Notes: a model not told the origin generated them from the letters alone. Numbered from the stretch's first letter, positions 1-7,237 are shown. The stretch is DNA of 13,918 nt from an uncultured Eubacteriales bacterium (GCA_902772745.1 CACYBV010000364.1:1-13918), one strand, 5' to 3'. Numbers and translations: made by a program.

Positions 1-1242
1 CCTGTCTTCCGGGGAGTCCTCCTCCTTGCCATCTTCGGGAGGCTCTTCCCCGGTGCCTTTTTCGGTTTCCCCTTCACCTTCTTCCGGCGTCTCAGGCTCT
101 GTCTTCGGAAGCACCAGGTCTTTTTCTTCGGCCGGAGTCTCTCCCTTCTCATCGAGGAAAACCGCACCGCATACGGTACAGCGCCAGTGGGCTTTTACCC
201 CTTCCTTTTCCTCTGTCGCCGGGATCTCACTGACTTCTTCCAGCTTATGCTCCCCGGTTGCGGCAATCACAAGATCTTTCCTGTCTTTCACCGGATCTTT
301 TGCTTCCTCATCATAGAACAGCGCGCTGCAGGATGTGCAGACATAATGCGCCTTCTCACCGTCATCGGCACAGGTCGCAGGCCTTTCATCAACCTCGTCC
401 AGGTCATGCGGAAGCGGATCGATCACGAGGTCTTTTTCCGGATCGCTGACCGGTTTCTTCGCCGCCTCGTCATAGAAGCGCCGGTAGCAGATCGCACATT
501 TCCAGTGTTCTTTCACGCCGAATTTCGTACAGGTCGCGTCAATCCCCTGGACATGCGAAAGCTGATGTTTTCCCGTCGTCACAAACTCATCATGGTTCTC
601 CGCAAGTTCCGCAGCCTGGTCATCAAGGTACCAGTTCCCGCAGTTTTCACATTCGTAATAAGCCTTTACGACACCGACTTCATCGCAGTCCGGCGCGGTT
701 TGCGGATGATATACCAGCTTATGCCCCACCGCCGGAATCACGATTTCGTCAAAGGAACTGATCGGCCGCGTCATCTCCCTGTCGAAGAAACAGGCGCCGC
801 AGCCGCTGCAGCGGTAATACTCATAATGTCCGGCTTCCGTACAGGTCGGATAAATGCCGGCGGTGAACTCCAGTGAGTGCACATGAGGCGGCTCGGTTTC
901 GGGCTCGGGCTCGGTTTCAGGCTCGGATTCGCTCTCCGAAGAGGCTTCTTCCGACTTCGGCTCTGTCTCCGGACTTTCGGATTCGTCCGGCTCCGAAGGG
1001 CTGAGAATGGATGTCGCCTGCGTCTCTTTTACGGACGGATCCGAAGACGCCGGGCCTTCACTCTCCGGTTCTTCTCCGGAACCGCTCTCTTCTTCTCTTT
1101 CCGAAACAGCTGTACTGCTTTCTCCGGGCACAGCTTCGCTGCCGCTCCCATCTGTCTCCTGCCCGGGACAGCCCGCACAGGAACACAGAAGAAACAGCGT
1201 AAGAAGAAATGCTGTGAAGGAAAGCATTTTTTTCAGTTTCAT
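1..1242 (-). CDS. Secreted lipoprotein with five Cys/His repeats (3' end outside window)
   Basis: The frame is open for 414 codons from the ATG at 1242 to the window edge, so the C-terminus is missing. Residues 1-25 form a lipoprotein signal: MKLKK, a hydrophobic stretch, then LCSC (Cys22) or CAGC (Cys25) as lipobox. Residues 26-118 are a Ser/Glu/Pro-rich, low-complexity stretch, the usual wall-spanning linker. Residues about 120-375 hold five repeats of roughly 50 residues. Each has the pattern H-x-L, then ATC followed by a Gly, H/Y-x-x-C-x-x-C, an aromatic and an Asp. The fifth repeat keeps its CxxC but has Glu where the first Cys should be. After the repeats comes a Glu/Pro/Gly-rich acidic tail. 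Such repeats are common in surface proteins of clostridia and have no established function. Metal binding by the Cys/His set is inference. The ribosome site (AAAGG, 8 nt from ATG) is moderate. Confidence 0.85.
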   Translation of the reverse strand, partial: MKLKKMLSFTAFLLTLFLLCSCAGCPGQETDGSGSEAVPGESSTAVSEREEESGSGEEPESEGPASSDPSVKETQATSILSPSEPDESESPETEPKSEEASSESESEPETEPEPETEPPHVHSLEFTAGIYPTCTEAGHYEYYRCSGCGACFFDREMTRPISSFDEIVIPAVGHKLVYHPQTAPDCDEVGVVKAYYECENCGNWYLDDQAAELAENHDEFVTTGKHQLSHVQGIDATCTKFGVKEHWKCAICYRRFYDEAAKKPVSDPEKDLVIDPLPHDLDEVDERPATCADDGEKAHYVCTSCSALFYDEEAKDPVKDRKDLVIAATGEHKLEEVSEIPATEEKEGVKAHWRCTVCGAVFLDEKGETPAEEKDLVLPKTEPETPEEGEGETEKGTGEEPPEDGKEEDSPEDR

Positions 1243-1295
1243 TTATCGTACCTTTTCAGTTTTTCCTTATCCCTTGGGATCGAGATATATTCCGT

Positions 1296-1360
1296 CCCCG
1301 TACTGTGTGCATCGAAACAGCTACGGCACACAGGGCATTCATGATGCTTATTACAGCATC
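1296..1360 (-). promoter_or_regulatory. Structured 5' leader of the lipoprotein mRNA with competing stems
   Basis: A first small hairpin pairs 1343-1347 with 1356-1360 (GATGC/GCATC). Next comes a perfect 8-bp inverted repeat, CTGTGTGC/GCACACAG (1303-1310 with 1326-1333). A second possible stem uses part of the same bases: CCGTA with TACGG (1298-1302, 1322-1326), continued by CTGT with ACAG (1303-1306, 1317-1320) across one bulged base. The two cannot form together. I do not recognise it as a known riboswitch class. Confidence 0.35.
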
Positions 1361-1370
1361 TTTCGCCTTT

Positions 1371-1398
1371 ATTATATCAAATACAATGTTTTTTTCAA
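1371..1398 (-). promoter_or_regulatory. Promoter of the lipoprotein gene
   Basis: Reading the minus strand, TTGAAA (1398-1393) and TATAAT (1376-1371) are separated by 16 nt. A TG lies one base before the -10, making it an extended -10. This is a near-consensus vegetative promoter. Transcription should begin near 1364, giving a leader of about 120 nt before the ATG at 1242. Confidence 0.8.
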
Positions 1399-1423
1399 GT
1401 AAGAATTAGAACTGAAGCGCAGG

Positions 1424-1472
1424 AATAAGGCACGGGGAGAAGTGCACCCGGCAGTTCTCCCCGTGCCTTATT
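1424..1472 (-). terminator. Hairpin terminator after the RraA-like gene
   Basis: A perfect 18-bp inverted repeat (1424-1441 with 1455-1472) encloses a 13-nt loop. It lies 21 nt beyond the stop codon of the RraA-like gene. The stem is GC-rich in the middle and ends in AATAAGG/CCTTATT. The T-run is weak on the minus strand and TTATTTTC follows on the plus strand, so it could stop transcription from either side. Confidence 0.7.
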
Positions 1473-1492
1473 TTCAGGCCTCGGCTCATAAC

Positions 1493-2464
1493 TCAGATGG
1501 TCGACCTGTTTCCCGCTTTTGCGCCTGCCGGAGGATTGTCGGTTCTCGGGCCTTTCCATGCAGCCCGCGCCGCTTCCGGATTCTCGCGGAAGAGCCGGGC
1601 CTTCTCGACATCCTCGGTCCAGTCGAGATATTTGAACGGCGCCGCGATCTCGCTCGTATCAAGCCAGCCAAGGAAATCCTGCCACATCTCTTCAGACCAC
1701 ATCGCGTCGATTTCCGTCGCGGAGTAAACGCCTTGTTTCAGCCGTTCGAAGCCGAAGTCATCACGAAGATGCGACTTCTCCGCGTTGTCGACAACCTTCT
1801 CCGCGAGATGTGCCGGGATGAAGCAGACACCCTCGTTAGAGCCGAATACGACGTCGCCGGGCATGCAGATCGCCTCGCCGATGCGGCAGGGCGAGTTGTA
1901 GCCGGTCATGATGTAGTCGCGGATCGGGGTCGGATGCACGCCGCGGTAATAGATCTGGATGCCTTCGATCTGCTTGATCTGGTCGAGATCCCGGATGCCG
2001 CCCCAGATGACCGCACCGCCGCGTTTGGTTTTGTTTTTGACCTGCGTCGACAGATTGCCGCCGAAGAAGGTTCCATAATAAACTTTGTCGAAAAGGTCCA
2101 CAACCATCACATCATCTTCAACGAGACGGTCCACAGCAGATTTGTTATAGCCGCCCTTAAAGCCGAATTCTCTGGATTCCGCGGTTGCGACATCGTGCAG
2201 GTCCTGGCGGAAGGGCACGCAGACGCAGGTCAGCGCCCTGCCGACGAGCCGATGGCCGGTATCCGTCGGATGGGTGGTCAGAAGGTGGGCTTCTGTCTGG
2301 AATTCATAGCCCTGCGACCAGGCGAGTCCCCATACTTCCTCGAGGGTCAGGCGGCGCATCCGTTCCAGTACCGACGCCGGAACCTTCGGTCTGCCGTCTT
2401 CCATTCTTTCGCCTTCCCACAGCGGGGTCATGGCGATGACTTCTTCAGGTTTGTTGAAAAACAT
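1493..2464 (-). CDS. RraA-like / HMG-aldolase-fold protein
   Basis: This 323-residue protein belongs to the RraA-like family, formerly annotated as dimethylmenaquinone methyltransferase. The family includes 4-hydroxy-4-methyl-2-oxoglutarate aldolases and RNase E inhibitors. The core shows GG at 135-136, the signature GGIRD at 155-159 (Arg158 and Asp159 match the substrate- and metal-binding Arg-Asp pair of the aldolases), and PGDVVFGSNEGV...IP at 202-217 in place of the usual GDxVxGDxDGVxxIP. About 100 residues follow this core, rich in Trp and Glu, making it longer than the usual 200-240 residue family member. The ATG at 2464 is preceded by AAGGGAG. It is monocistronic, with its own promoter and terminator. 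A carbon-carbon lyase acting on a 2-oxo acid is plausible, but the substrate cannot be read from the sequence or the neighbours. Confidence 0.85.
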   Translation of the reverse strand: MFFNKPEEVIAMTPLWEGERMEDGRPKVPASVLERMRRLTLEEVWGLAWSQGYEFQTEAHLLTTHPTDTGHRLVGRALTCVCVPFRQDLHDVATAESREFGFKGGYNKSAVDRLVEDDVMVVDLFDKVYYGTFFGGNLSTQVKNKTKRGGAVIWGGIRDLDQIKQIEGIQIYYRGVHPTPIRDYIMTGYNSPCRIGEAICMPGDVVFGSNEGVCFIPAHLAEKVVDNAEKSHLRDDFGFERLKQGVYSATEIDAMWSEEMWQDFLGWLDTSEIAAPFKYLDWTEDVEKARLFRENPEAARAAWKGPRTDNPPAGAKAGNRSTI

Positions 2465-2531
2465 TTCAGGTCTCTCCCTTCGTATATTTCGGCCGCCCTA
2501 TTCGTCCCGGCGTGCCTTATCTTTTATCGAA

Positions 2532-2560
2532 ATCTTAGCACAGTAAAGAAAAACTTGCAA
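2532..2560 (-). promoter_or_regulatory. Promoter of the RraA-like gene
   Basis: On the minus strand TTGCAA (2560-2555), a 17-nt spacer and TAAGAT (2537-2532) preceded by TGC form an extended -10 promoter. Transcription would start near 2525, about 60 nt before the ATG. Confidence 0.65.
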
Positions 2561-2653
2561 GGATTTCTTCTCAAAGAACAGGCAGAACGGGCTGCAGTAA
2601 TTTACAGATTTTTGCTTTGGCATCTCCGGATATACGTTTGCGCCTGAAGACGC

Positions 2654-2699
2654 CTGAAACGCGCTGTACGGGCTTTAATGCCGCGGCAGCGCGTTTCAG
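2654..2699 (-). terminator. Hairpin after the ABC permease gene
   Basis: A perfect 13-bp inverted repeat (CTGAAACGCGCTG, 2654-2666, with 2687-2699) has a 20-nt loop. It lies 26 nt past the permease stop codon. No good T-run follows on the minus strand, so the terminator role rests on stem strength and position. A short tandem duplication (CGCCTGAA twice, 2641-2658) adjoins it. Confidence 0.5.
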
Positions 2700-2724
2700 A
2701 CGGGAATGCATCAGAAATGCTGTA

Positions 2725-3858
2725 CTAACGTTTATCCTTATCTATAAACTCCAGTGAGATCGTCGCCAGCGTCACAAATCCCACGGCAAAAGCAATCAGG
2801 ATCAGCCAACATCGGGTGATGTTTTCGGCCGTATGCTCATAGGCGGCATTATGGCCTGTAATCCTTGATGCCTCGGTCACATAGCTTTTCACGCGGTCCT
2901 CACCGATGGCATCTAAAACATCTCCCAGCCTGATATGAAGGTCATACTCGCCTCCTTCAAACTGCTGGAGCATACCGGTTTCCAGAATGGAATCCGCCAC
3001 CTGGTCCATCGTCAGCCCGTCCTTTGTTTTTATTTCACTGAGGCGGCTTCGGACCGTATCATTCTCAAGCACTTTCACAACATCATCCACCGTCAAGGTA
3101 TGGTCGATTTCGGCGTTTCTCATTTTGCTGAGTGTATTCCAGCCTGAGACCGCCGGCAGTTCGTTGAAGTCTCCCAGCGAAGCCATGCTTCGGATTCCGT
3201 AACGGGAAATCGTCGCTCCCGAAACAGATAAAGTCCACTGTGGAAGGGCAAGCATGCCGCCCGAGAAGATCAGCTGGAACACCAGGAGAAGCGGCATAAT
3301 CGTCATGGCAGCCGTCGTCGTCCTGGCGATGCAGGAAACGAAAAGGCCCATCATGTCCGAGGCAAAGGTGACCAGGAAAACAGAGATGCCGAAGTCCAGA
3401 TAAATCCAGTTGGTGATAAAACCTTTTTCAGGGAACTTGACGCCGGCTTTTACGCACACGAACATCAGCAGCACGGTCTGCAGAAAGCAGAGGAAGGCCT
3501 GATAGATCACATGAGCCGTCATATACGAGGAAATATGCATGCCGGAACGATGCTCTCTCTTGATAATCCCGCGTTCCCGGCAGACCACCTGGATGGAATT
3601 GAAACAGCCGTTCCAGACACATGCCAGCGTTATGGCAAATGAGCCTACCAGGGTTCCTTCCATCGTAACAAACATATTGGTTCTTGTGACCATGGCCACG
3701 ATCACGCCGATTGCAGCCGCCATCGGCAGTACTTTCCAGTCGTTCTGATAAATGAACATCCTGAAAAACTTTACGAGATAGATACGGATCTGGGCGATTC
3801 TTCCGCGGTGGCGTCCGATCCCGCTCACTTCAACAGACTGTTCCATTTGTTCAGGCAT
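2725..3858 (-). CDS. ABC-2 type (ABCG-like) permease subunit
   Basis: This is a 377-residue membrane subunit. Five hydrophobic segments lie at about 42-58, 68-88, 114-137, 151-174 and 181-201, and a sixth at about 350-370. The stretch RERGIIKREHRSG (94-106) matches the connecting region between the second and third membrane spans of ABCG/White-type transporters, where it contacts the ATPase. Between the fifth and sixth spans is a hydrophilic insertion of about 145 residues (205-348), probably outside the membrane and longer than in typical ABCG proteins. The gene overlaps the upstream ATPase stop by 8 nt, and GGAGGTG precedes its ATG, so the two are co-translated partners. The substrate is unknown; an efflux role is family-based inference. 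Confidence 0.85.
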   Translation of the reverse strand: MPEQMEQSVEVSGIGRHRGRIAQIRIYLVKFFRMFIYQNDWKVLPMAAAIGVIVAMVTRTNMFVTMEGTLVGSFAITLACVWNGCFNSIQVVCRERGIIKREHRSGMHISSYMTAHVIYQAFLCFLQTVLLMFVCVKAGVKFPEKGFITNWIYLDFGISVFLVTFASDMMGLFVSCIARTTTAAMTIMPLLLVFQLIFSGGMLALPQWTLSVSGATISRYGIRSMASLGDFNELPAVSGWNTLSKMRNAEIDHTLTVDDVVKVLENDTVRSRLSEIKTKDGLTMDQVADSILETGMLQQFEGGEYDLHIRLGDVLDAIGEDRVKSYVTEASRITGHNAAYEHTAENITRCWLILIAFAVGFVTLATISLEFIDKDKR

Positions 3859-5185
3859 TCTGCACCTCCGTATACTTTTCTATAAATTCGTCCGCCCGGC
3901 CTTCGCCGCCCTCTTCCTTCCGGTTGATCGTCATGACGATTTCTTCCATCCGCTGTTTTCCGAAAAATGTTCTGGCTTCGTCGATGCTTCCGTAAAATGC
4001 CAGCCGCCCCGTGCGGTTCGCGTCTTTGGCAAGCACGATCACATCGTCGAAAAGGTCGATTACACGGTCCGGGGTGTGGGTGATCACGATGATGATCTTG
4101 CCCTGATCGGCGATTTTCCGAAGCTGCTCGAAAAGCTCCCGTGCCATGACGCCGTCCAGGCCGGAATCCGGCTCGTCCAGTATGAACAGGGAAGGATTCG
4201 AGATAAACTCCATCGCGATTGAAAGGCGCTTTCGCTGTCCGCCGGAGAGTTTCGAAACCATACTGCCGGCGACCGGTTCCAGGCCGAATATCTTCATGAC
4301 TTCCGTGACCCGTTCTTTTCTTAAGGCGGCAGGAAAATCCATCGGCAGTCTCAGAAGCGCTGCGTCCGTCAGCGTCGCCTGAACCGTATCCGCTCCCCGC
4401 ATCAGATCCTGCTGGGGAACAAATCCGATATCATACTGCATTTTCCTGTAATTCTCATAAACGTTTTTATTGTTGAGTACGATTTTTGCATTTGCGCGCT
4501 CATATCCGTTGACGGCATTCAGATAGGTGGTCTTGCCCGCACCGGATCCCCCGAGAAGCAGCACCATGCTGCCCGGGCGGATATACATATGGATGTCGCG
4601 AAGCAGGTACTTTTTCTTAAAGAACTCGGTAACGCTCCGGTCTTCGATATTTACGGTCAGGCCTTTATCCATTACTTTGGCGTTGGCGCCGGACAGTGAT
4701 GCCGCCTGTTCCTGATAATCCGTCACCTTCCACTTTGGCTGGTATTTTTTATTCCATCCAAAGATCACGGTAAAAATGCCGGTTAATGGAAACGCAAGAA
4801 TCAGCCAGCGCTTCCTGACATCAAACGTCTTGATAAGCGCGGCAAGCACACGAAGCAGGAAGATCAGGTAGATAATATAACCAATCGTTTCAACCGCCAT
4901 GCTCAGCACCGATAAACGGCTGCTTTCCGGTATAAAATAACTGGAAATATTTCCGAGCATCGTGAGCGCATTCGCAGTGAAGAGCACCCGGCCCTCCGGC
5001 TCCCGTGCAGCGCACAAAGCCATATCATAATACTTCATGCAGGGAATCAGGGCATGCCAGGGCTTCACGCCGCATTTTTTGAATATGCCCCACAGTCCGA
5101 AACTCAACAATATGCCGGAGATAACCCCCGTAACTCCGCCCCCTCCAAAAATAAGGATCAAAAACACATTTACTATCTGTGGCAT
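3851..5185 (-). CDS. ABC transporter ATPase (ABCG type) fused to an N-terminal DUF5684-like membrane domain
   Basis: I place the start at the ATG at 5185 (MPQIVNV), which has AGGAG 7 nt upstream. A longer reading from GTG at 5380 would run across the promoter. The protein is 444 residues. Residues 1-160 contain about four hydrophobic spans and the pattern LWGIFKKCGVKPWHALIPCMKYYD, as in DUF5684 membrane proteins, ending with FGWNKKYQPKW. Residues about 175-420 are an ABC ATPase: Walker A GGSGAGKTT (212-220, Lys218), LSGGQ (313-317), Walker B LFILDEP (Asp337, Glu338) and switch His370. Spacing and wording (DSGLDG, FYGS) resemble ABCG-type ATPases. All catalytic residues are present. It is translated just before the permease gene. 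The membrane domain probably anchors or modulates the complex; this is inference. Confidence 0.85.
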   Translation of the reverse strand: MPQIVNVFLILIFGGGGVTGVISGILLSFGLWGIFKKCGVKPWHALIPCMKYYDMALCAAREPEGRVLFTANALTMLGNISSYFIPESSRLSVLSMAVETIGYIIYLIFLLRVLAALIKTFDVRKRWLILAFPLTGIFTVIFGWNKKYQPKWKVTDYQEQAASLSGANAKVMDKGLTVNIEDRSVTEFFKKKYLLRDIHMYIRPGSMVLLLGGSGAGKTTYLNAVNGYERANAKIVLNNKNVYENYRKMQYDIGFVPQQDLMRGADTVQATLTDAALLRLPMDFPAALRKERVTEVMKIFGLEPVAGSMVSKLSGGQRKRLSIAMEFISNPSLFILDEPDSGLDGVMARELFEQLRKIADQGKIIIVITHTPDRVIDLFDDVIVLAKDANRTGRLAFYGSIDEARTFFGKQRMEEIVMTINRKEEGGEGRADEFIEKYTEVQNA

Positions 5186-5252
5186 CTTTGTTCTCCTATC
5201 GCGAAACCGCCGATTATGATTGATTCTGGTGCATAAACACCTGATGAACATT

Positions 5253-5281
5253 ATTATACTCATTCTCAGCCGTATTTTCAA
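5253..5281 (-). promoter_or_regulatory. Promoter of the ABCG-like transporter operon
   Basis: On the minus strand TTGAAA (5281-5276), a 17-nt spacer and TATAAT (5258-5253) give a near-consensus vegetative promoter. Transcription near 5246 leaves about 60 nt of leader to the chosen ATG at 5185. Its position inside the longer reading frame supports the shorter start. Confidence 0.8.
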
Positions 5282-5347
5282 CCAAAAACTCTCAAATGCA
5301 CTGGTGAAACCCGGCGTTTTTCTTTCATCCCTGTTTAAAGCCTCCTC

Positions 5348-5376
5348 TTTACACCCGAATCTCCTTATGTTATGAT
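5348..5376 (+). promoter_or_regulatory. Promoter of the Cys-cluster gene, placed for a leaderless transcript
   Basis: TTTACA (5348-5353), a 17-nt spacer and TATGAT (5371-5376) preceded by TGT form an extended -10 promoter. The expected transcription start, 6-8 nt after the -10, coincides with the ATG at 5383. It is divergent from the transporter promoter, with about 67 nt between the two -35 boxes. Confidence 0.7.
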
Positions 5377-5382
5377 ACACCC

Positions 5383-6102
5383 ATGAAACGACAGATGGAC
5401 CTCTCGGAAATTTCCGACGGAAAACTTTATGAAATCGATGATCTGTGCCGGCTCGGCTGTTCTGACTGCGCGGGCTGTTCTTCCTGCTGCCACGACACGG
5501 AAGGACTGATGCTGGACCCTTTGGATGTCGCGCGGATTATGAAAGCGGCCGGGAAAGACTTCATGAGCCTGATTGAGCGCGAACTGGAGCTTGTCATGGT
5601 CGATGAAATGCTGCTCCCCAAGATGAAAATGGATGCGAGGAACGCCTGCTGTTTTCTCGACCGGAACGGCCGCTGCAGCATCCACCCGCTGCGGCCCGGC
5701 ATCTGCCGGCTCTTCCCGCTCGGAAGATATTACGAGAACGACGATTACCGCTACTTTCTGCAGACTTTAGAGTGCCGCAAACATGACCGCTACAAGCTCC
5801 GGATCCGCGACTGGCTGGACGAAAAGGATGCGGAGGGATACCATGATTATGTCATGAGCTGGCATCGCTTCCTGAAACTGATGGAAAAAAAACTCCCGCT
5901 CTTGACGGATGAGAGCAGGAGTTCTGTCACAAGCTATATTCTGAAAATGTTTTTCCTTGCGCCGTACCACAGCGCCGAGGCGCCGGGGCCGGACTTTGAC
6001 ACAGAAGATTTTTATACGGAGTATTACAGCCGGATGTTCCGGGTCAGAGAAACGCTCAGTCCTCTGTTTCCGGATTCAGCGGCTCCATATCCCGGTTCAT
6101 GA
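5383..6102 (+). CDS. YkgJ-type Cys-cluster (CxxCxxCC) protein
   Basis: The 239-residue soluble protein carries the Cys-cluster of the YkgJ/CxxCxxCC family, proposed to bind zinc or iron. Cys26, Cys29, Cys32, Cys35 and Cys36 (CSDCAGCSSCC) form the first cluster, with Cys22 just before. A second group comprises Cys89-Cys90, Cys98 and Cys108 in CCFLD..GRCSIHP.RPGICRLFPLG. Cys131 (LECRK) follows. The IHPxRPxxCRxFP motif is diagnostic of the family. The C-terminal 100 residues are helical and less conserved. It is the only plus-strand gene in the window. The ATG at 5383 has no ribosome-binding sequence; an in-frame ATG at 5395 also lacks one. Its last 47 nt overlap the end of the convergent CARF-nuclease gene. 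Biochemical function in this family is not established. Confidence 0.85.
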   Translation: MKRQMDLSEISDGKLYEIDDLCRLGCSDCAGCSSCCHDTEGLMLDPLDVARIMKAAGKDFMSLIERELELVMVDEMLLPKMKMDARNACCFLDRNGRCSIHPLRPGICRLFPLGRYYENDDYRYFLQTLECRKHDRYKLRIRDWLDEKDAEGYHDYVMSWHRFLKLMEKKLPLLTDESRSSVTSYILKMFFLAPYHSAEAPGPDFDTEDFYTEYYSRMFRVRETLSPLFPDSAAPYPGS

Positions 6103-7237
6103 CGCGGATCTCCATTTCCGTCGCGCGCAGCAGATCTGTTTCCGACATGCCCTTCCCCGTAACCAGCATCATTTTCGTATATTTTCCGCCGAAACGCGCC
6201 GCTACGGTCGAAAGCTCGTACAGCGCGTTTTTGTCCGCCACGCCGATCTTGCAGGAAACGAAAGTCGGGATCAGCCCGTGAAGCGCAAGAACGTCGATTT
6301 CATTAATCACATCCCGGCCGGAACGCGAATGGATCACGCCGTCCCAGTCGAGATGCACACCGACCTTGCAGTGCGGCGTTCCCGCCCGAAGCACCTCATA
6401 GGTATGCAGTTCGAGGATGCTTCCCGCATCAATCAGGATGTTCCGAACCGTAAAGGAACGGAAGCGGAAGCCGATCCCGCCGCGCGGCGTCTCCAGGTCA
6501 TAGAAGAGTTCGGCCTCTTCGCCGTCCCGCAGAAACTCCAGAAACCGCTCCTTGGGAAGGGAGCGGGAACGTTTGAGAAGTCCCTGCACCTCCTCTTCAC
6601 TTAAGAAAACGTCCAGACTTTCCGTCCTCAGGGTTTTCTGGAAGAGGCCCGAAATCATCGACCAGCCCTCTTCGTACTTTTCAAAGAGCCTCCAGATCGC
6701 CCGGACGACCCGGTCCGTCTCCTCATCGTCGATCTCCTTGATTTCCTTGTGCATCCGGTAGTTGATGATTCCACCGCGCATCTCGATATAGCGGTCGAGG
6801 TCGATTTCCACGGTCTGCGGCGGAACAAGCGCGGACATCCGCCTTGTTTCGTCGCTGCAGTACTCGATAAGCCGGTCTTCGCTGATCCAGTACAGGTGCA
6901 TCGGCAGCGAAAGCTCCCGCTCCAGCATCCCGAACGCCGCGAGCACCTGCCCTTTTCCGCCTGTCAGATCCAGAAAAATCCGGTTGTCGCTGATACGCTC
7001 CACCGCCGCTTCCTCGCGGATTTTCTTGAGAATGCCTTCGAGATTGGTGCGGCTGACCTTATGAAACTCCACCCGCCGGACTTTGCAGTATTTTGTGAGA
7101 AAGTGCTCGGTATCTTTCTTCCGAAGCTCGAGATAATCCTCATAGCCGAAGAAAATCACCTTGTCAAACTGCCAGTGAATCGCGCTCACGAGGTTCTCCA
7201 CCGGTTCCTTGCTCAGAAATTTCATCAGGATATTCAT
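6056..7237 (-). CDS. Card1/Can2-like CARF-nuclease (DUF1887 family)
   Basis: I choose the ATG at 7237 (MNILMKF, AGAAGG upstream), giving 393 residues; a TTG at 7267 would add ten. Residues 1-140 look like a Rossmann-type CARF domain, starting SKEPVENLVSAIHWQFDKVIFFGYE and carrying LTGGKG at 91-96, the usual ligand-contact motif. A helical linker (about 155-255) leads to a PD-(D/E)xK nuclease: LE at Glu276, NEIDVL with Asp315, and SCK with Lys330. All three expected catalytic positions are filled. In characterised Card1/Can2 proteins, cyclic oligoadenylate made by type III CRISPR complexes binds the CARF dimer and switches on cleavage of DNA and/or RNA. No cas gene or CRISPR array is in this window, so the activator here is unknown. 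The family call is from motif recognition, not from a search. Confidence 0.8.
   Translation of the reverse strand: MNILMKFLSKEPVENLVSAIHWQFDKVIFFGYEDYLELRKKDTEHFLTKYCKVRRVEFHKVSRTNLEGILKKIREEAAVERISDNRIFLDLTGGKGQVLAAFGMLERELSLPMHLYWISEDRLIEYCSDETRRMSALVPPQTVEIDLDRYIEMRGGIINYRMHKEIKEIDDEETDRVVRAIWRLFEKYEEGWSMISGLFQKTLRTESLDVFLSEEEVQGLLKRSRSLPKERFLEFLRDGEEAELFYDLETPRGGIGFRFRSFTVRNILIDAGSILELHTYEVLRAGTPHCKVGVHLDWDGVIHSRSGRDVINEIDVLALHGLIPTFVSCKIGVADKNALYELSTVAARFGGKYTKMMLVTGKGMSETDLLRATEMEIRVMNRDMEPLNPETED

Noticed and set aside
187..1344. Two plus-strand open frames opposite the lipoprotein gene
   Set aside because: They arise from the biased composition of the minus-strand repeat and acidic regions; the minus frame has a signal peptide, regular Cys repeats and a promoter.
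1240..1378. Minus-strand open frame in the lipoprotein leader containing a CPVCRSC sequence and ending in ATGA overlap with the lipoprotein start
   Set aside because: It looks protein-like, but it has no start codon at a useful place, and its 5' end overlaps the -10 box. The bases are better explained as RNA structure; it could be re-examined if the RNA model fails.
1442..2647. Plus-strand open frame of 401 codons
   Set aside because: It mirrors the RraA-like gene on the minus strand, has no ribosome site, and its translation shows no recognisable domain while the minus frame has clear family motifs.
5186..5380. 65-codon N-terminal extension of the ABCG-like ATPase from a GTG
   Set aside because: It would contain the TTGAAA/TATAAT promoter and has no good ribosome site, whereas the ATG at 5185 has AGGAG at 7 nt.
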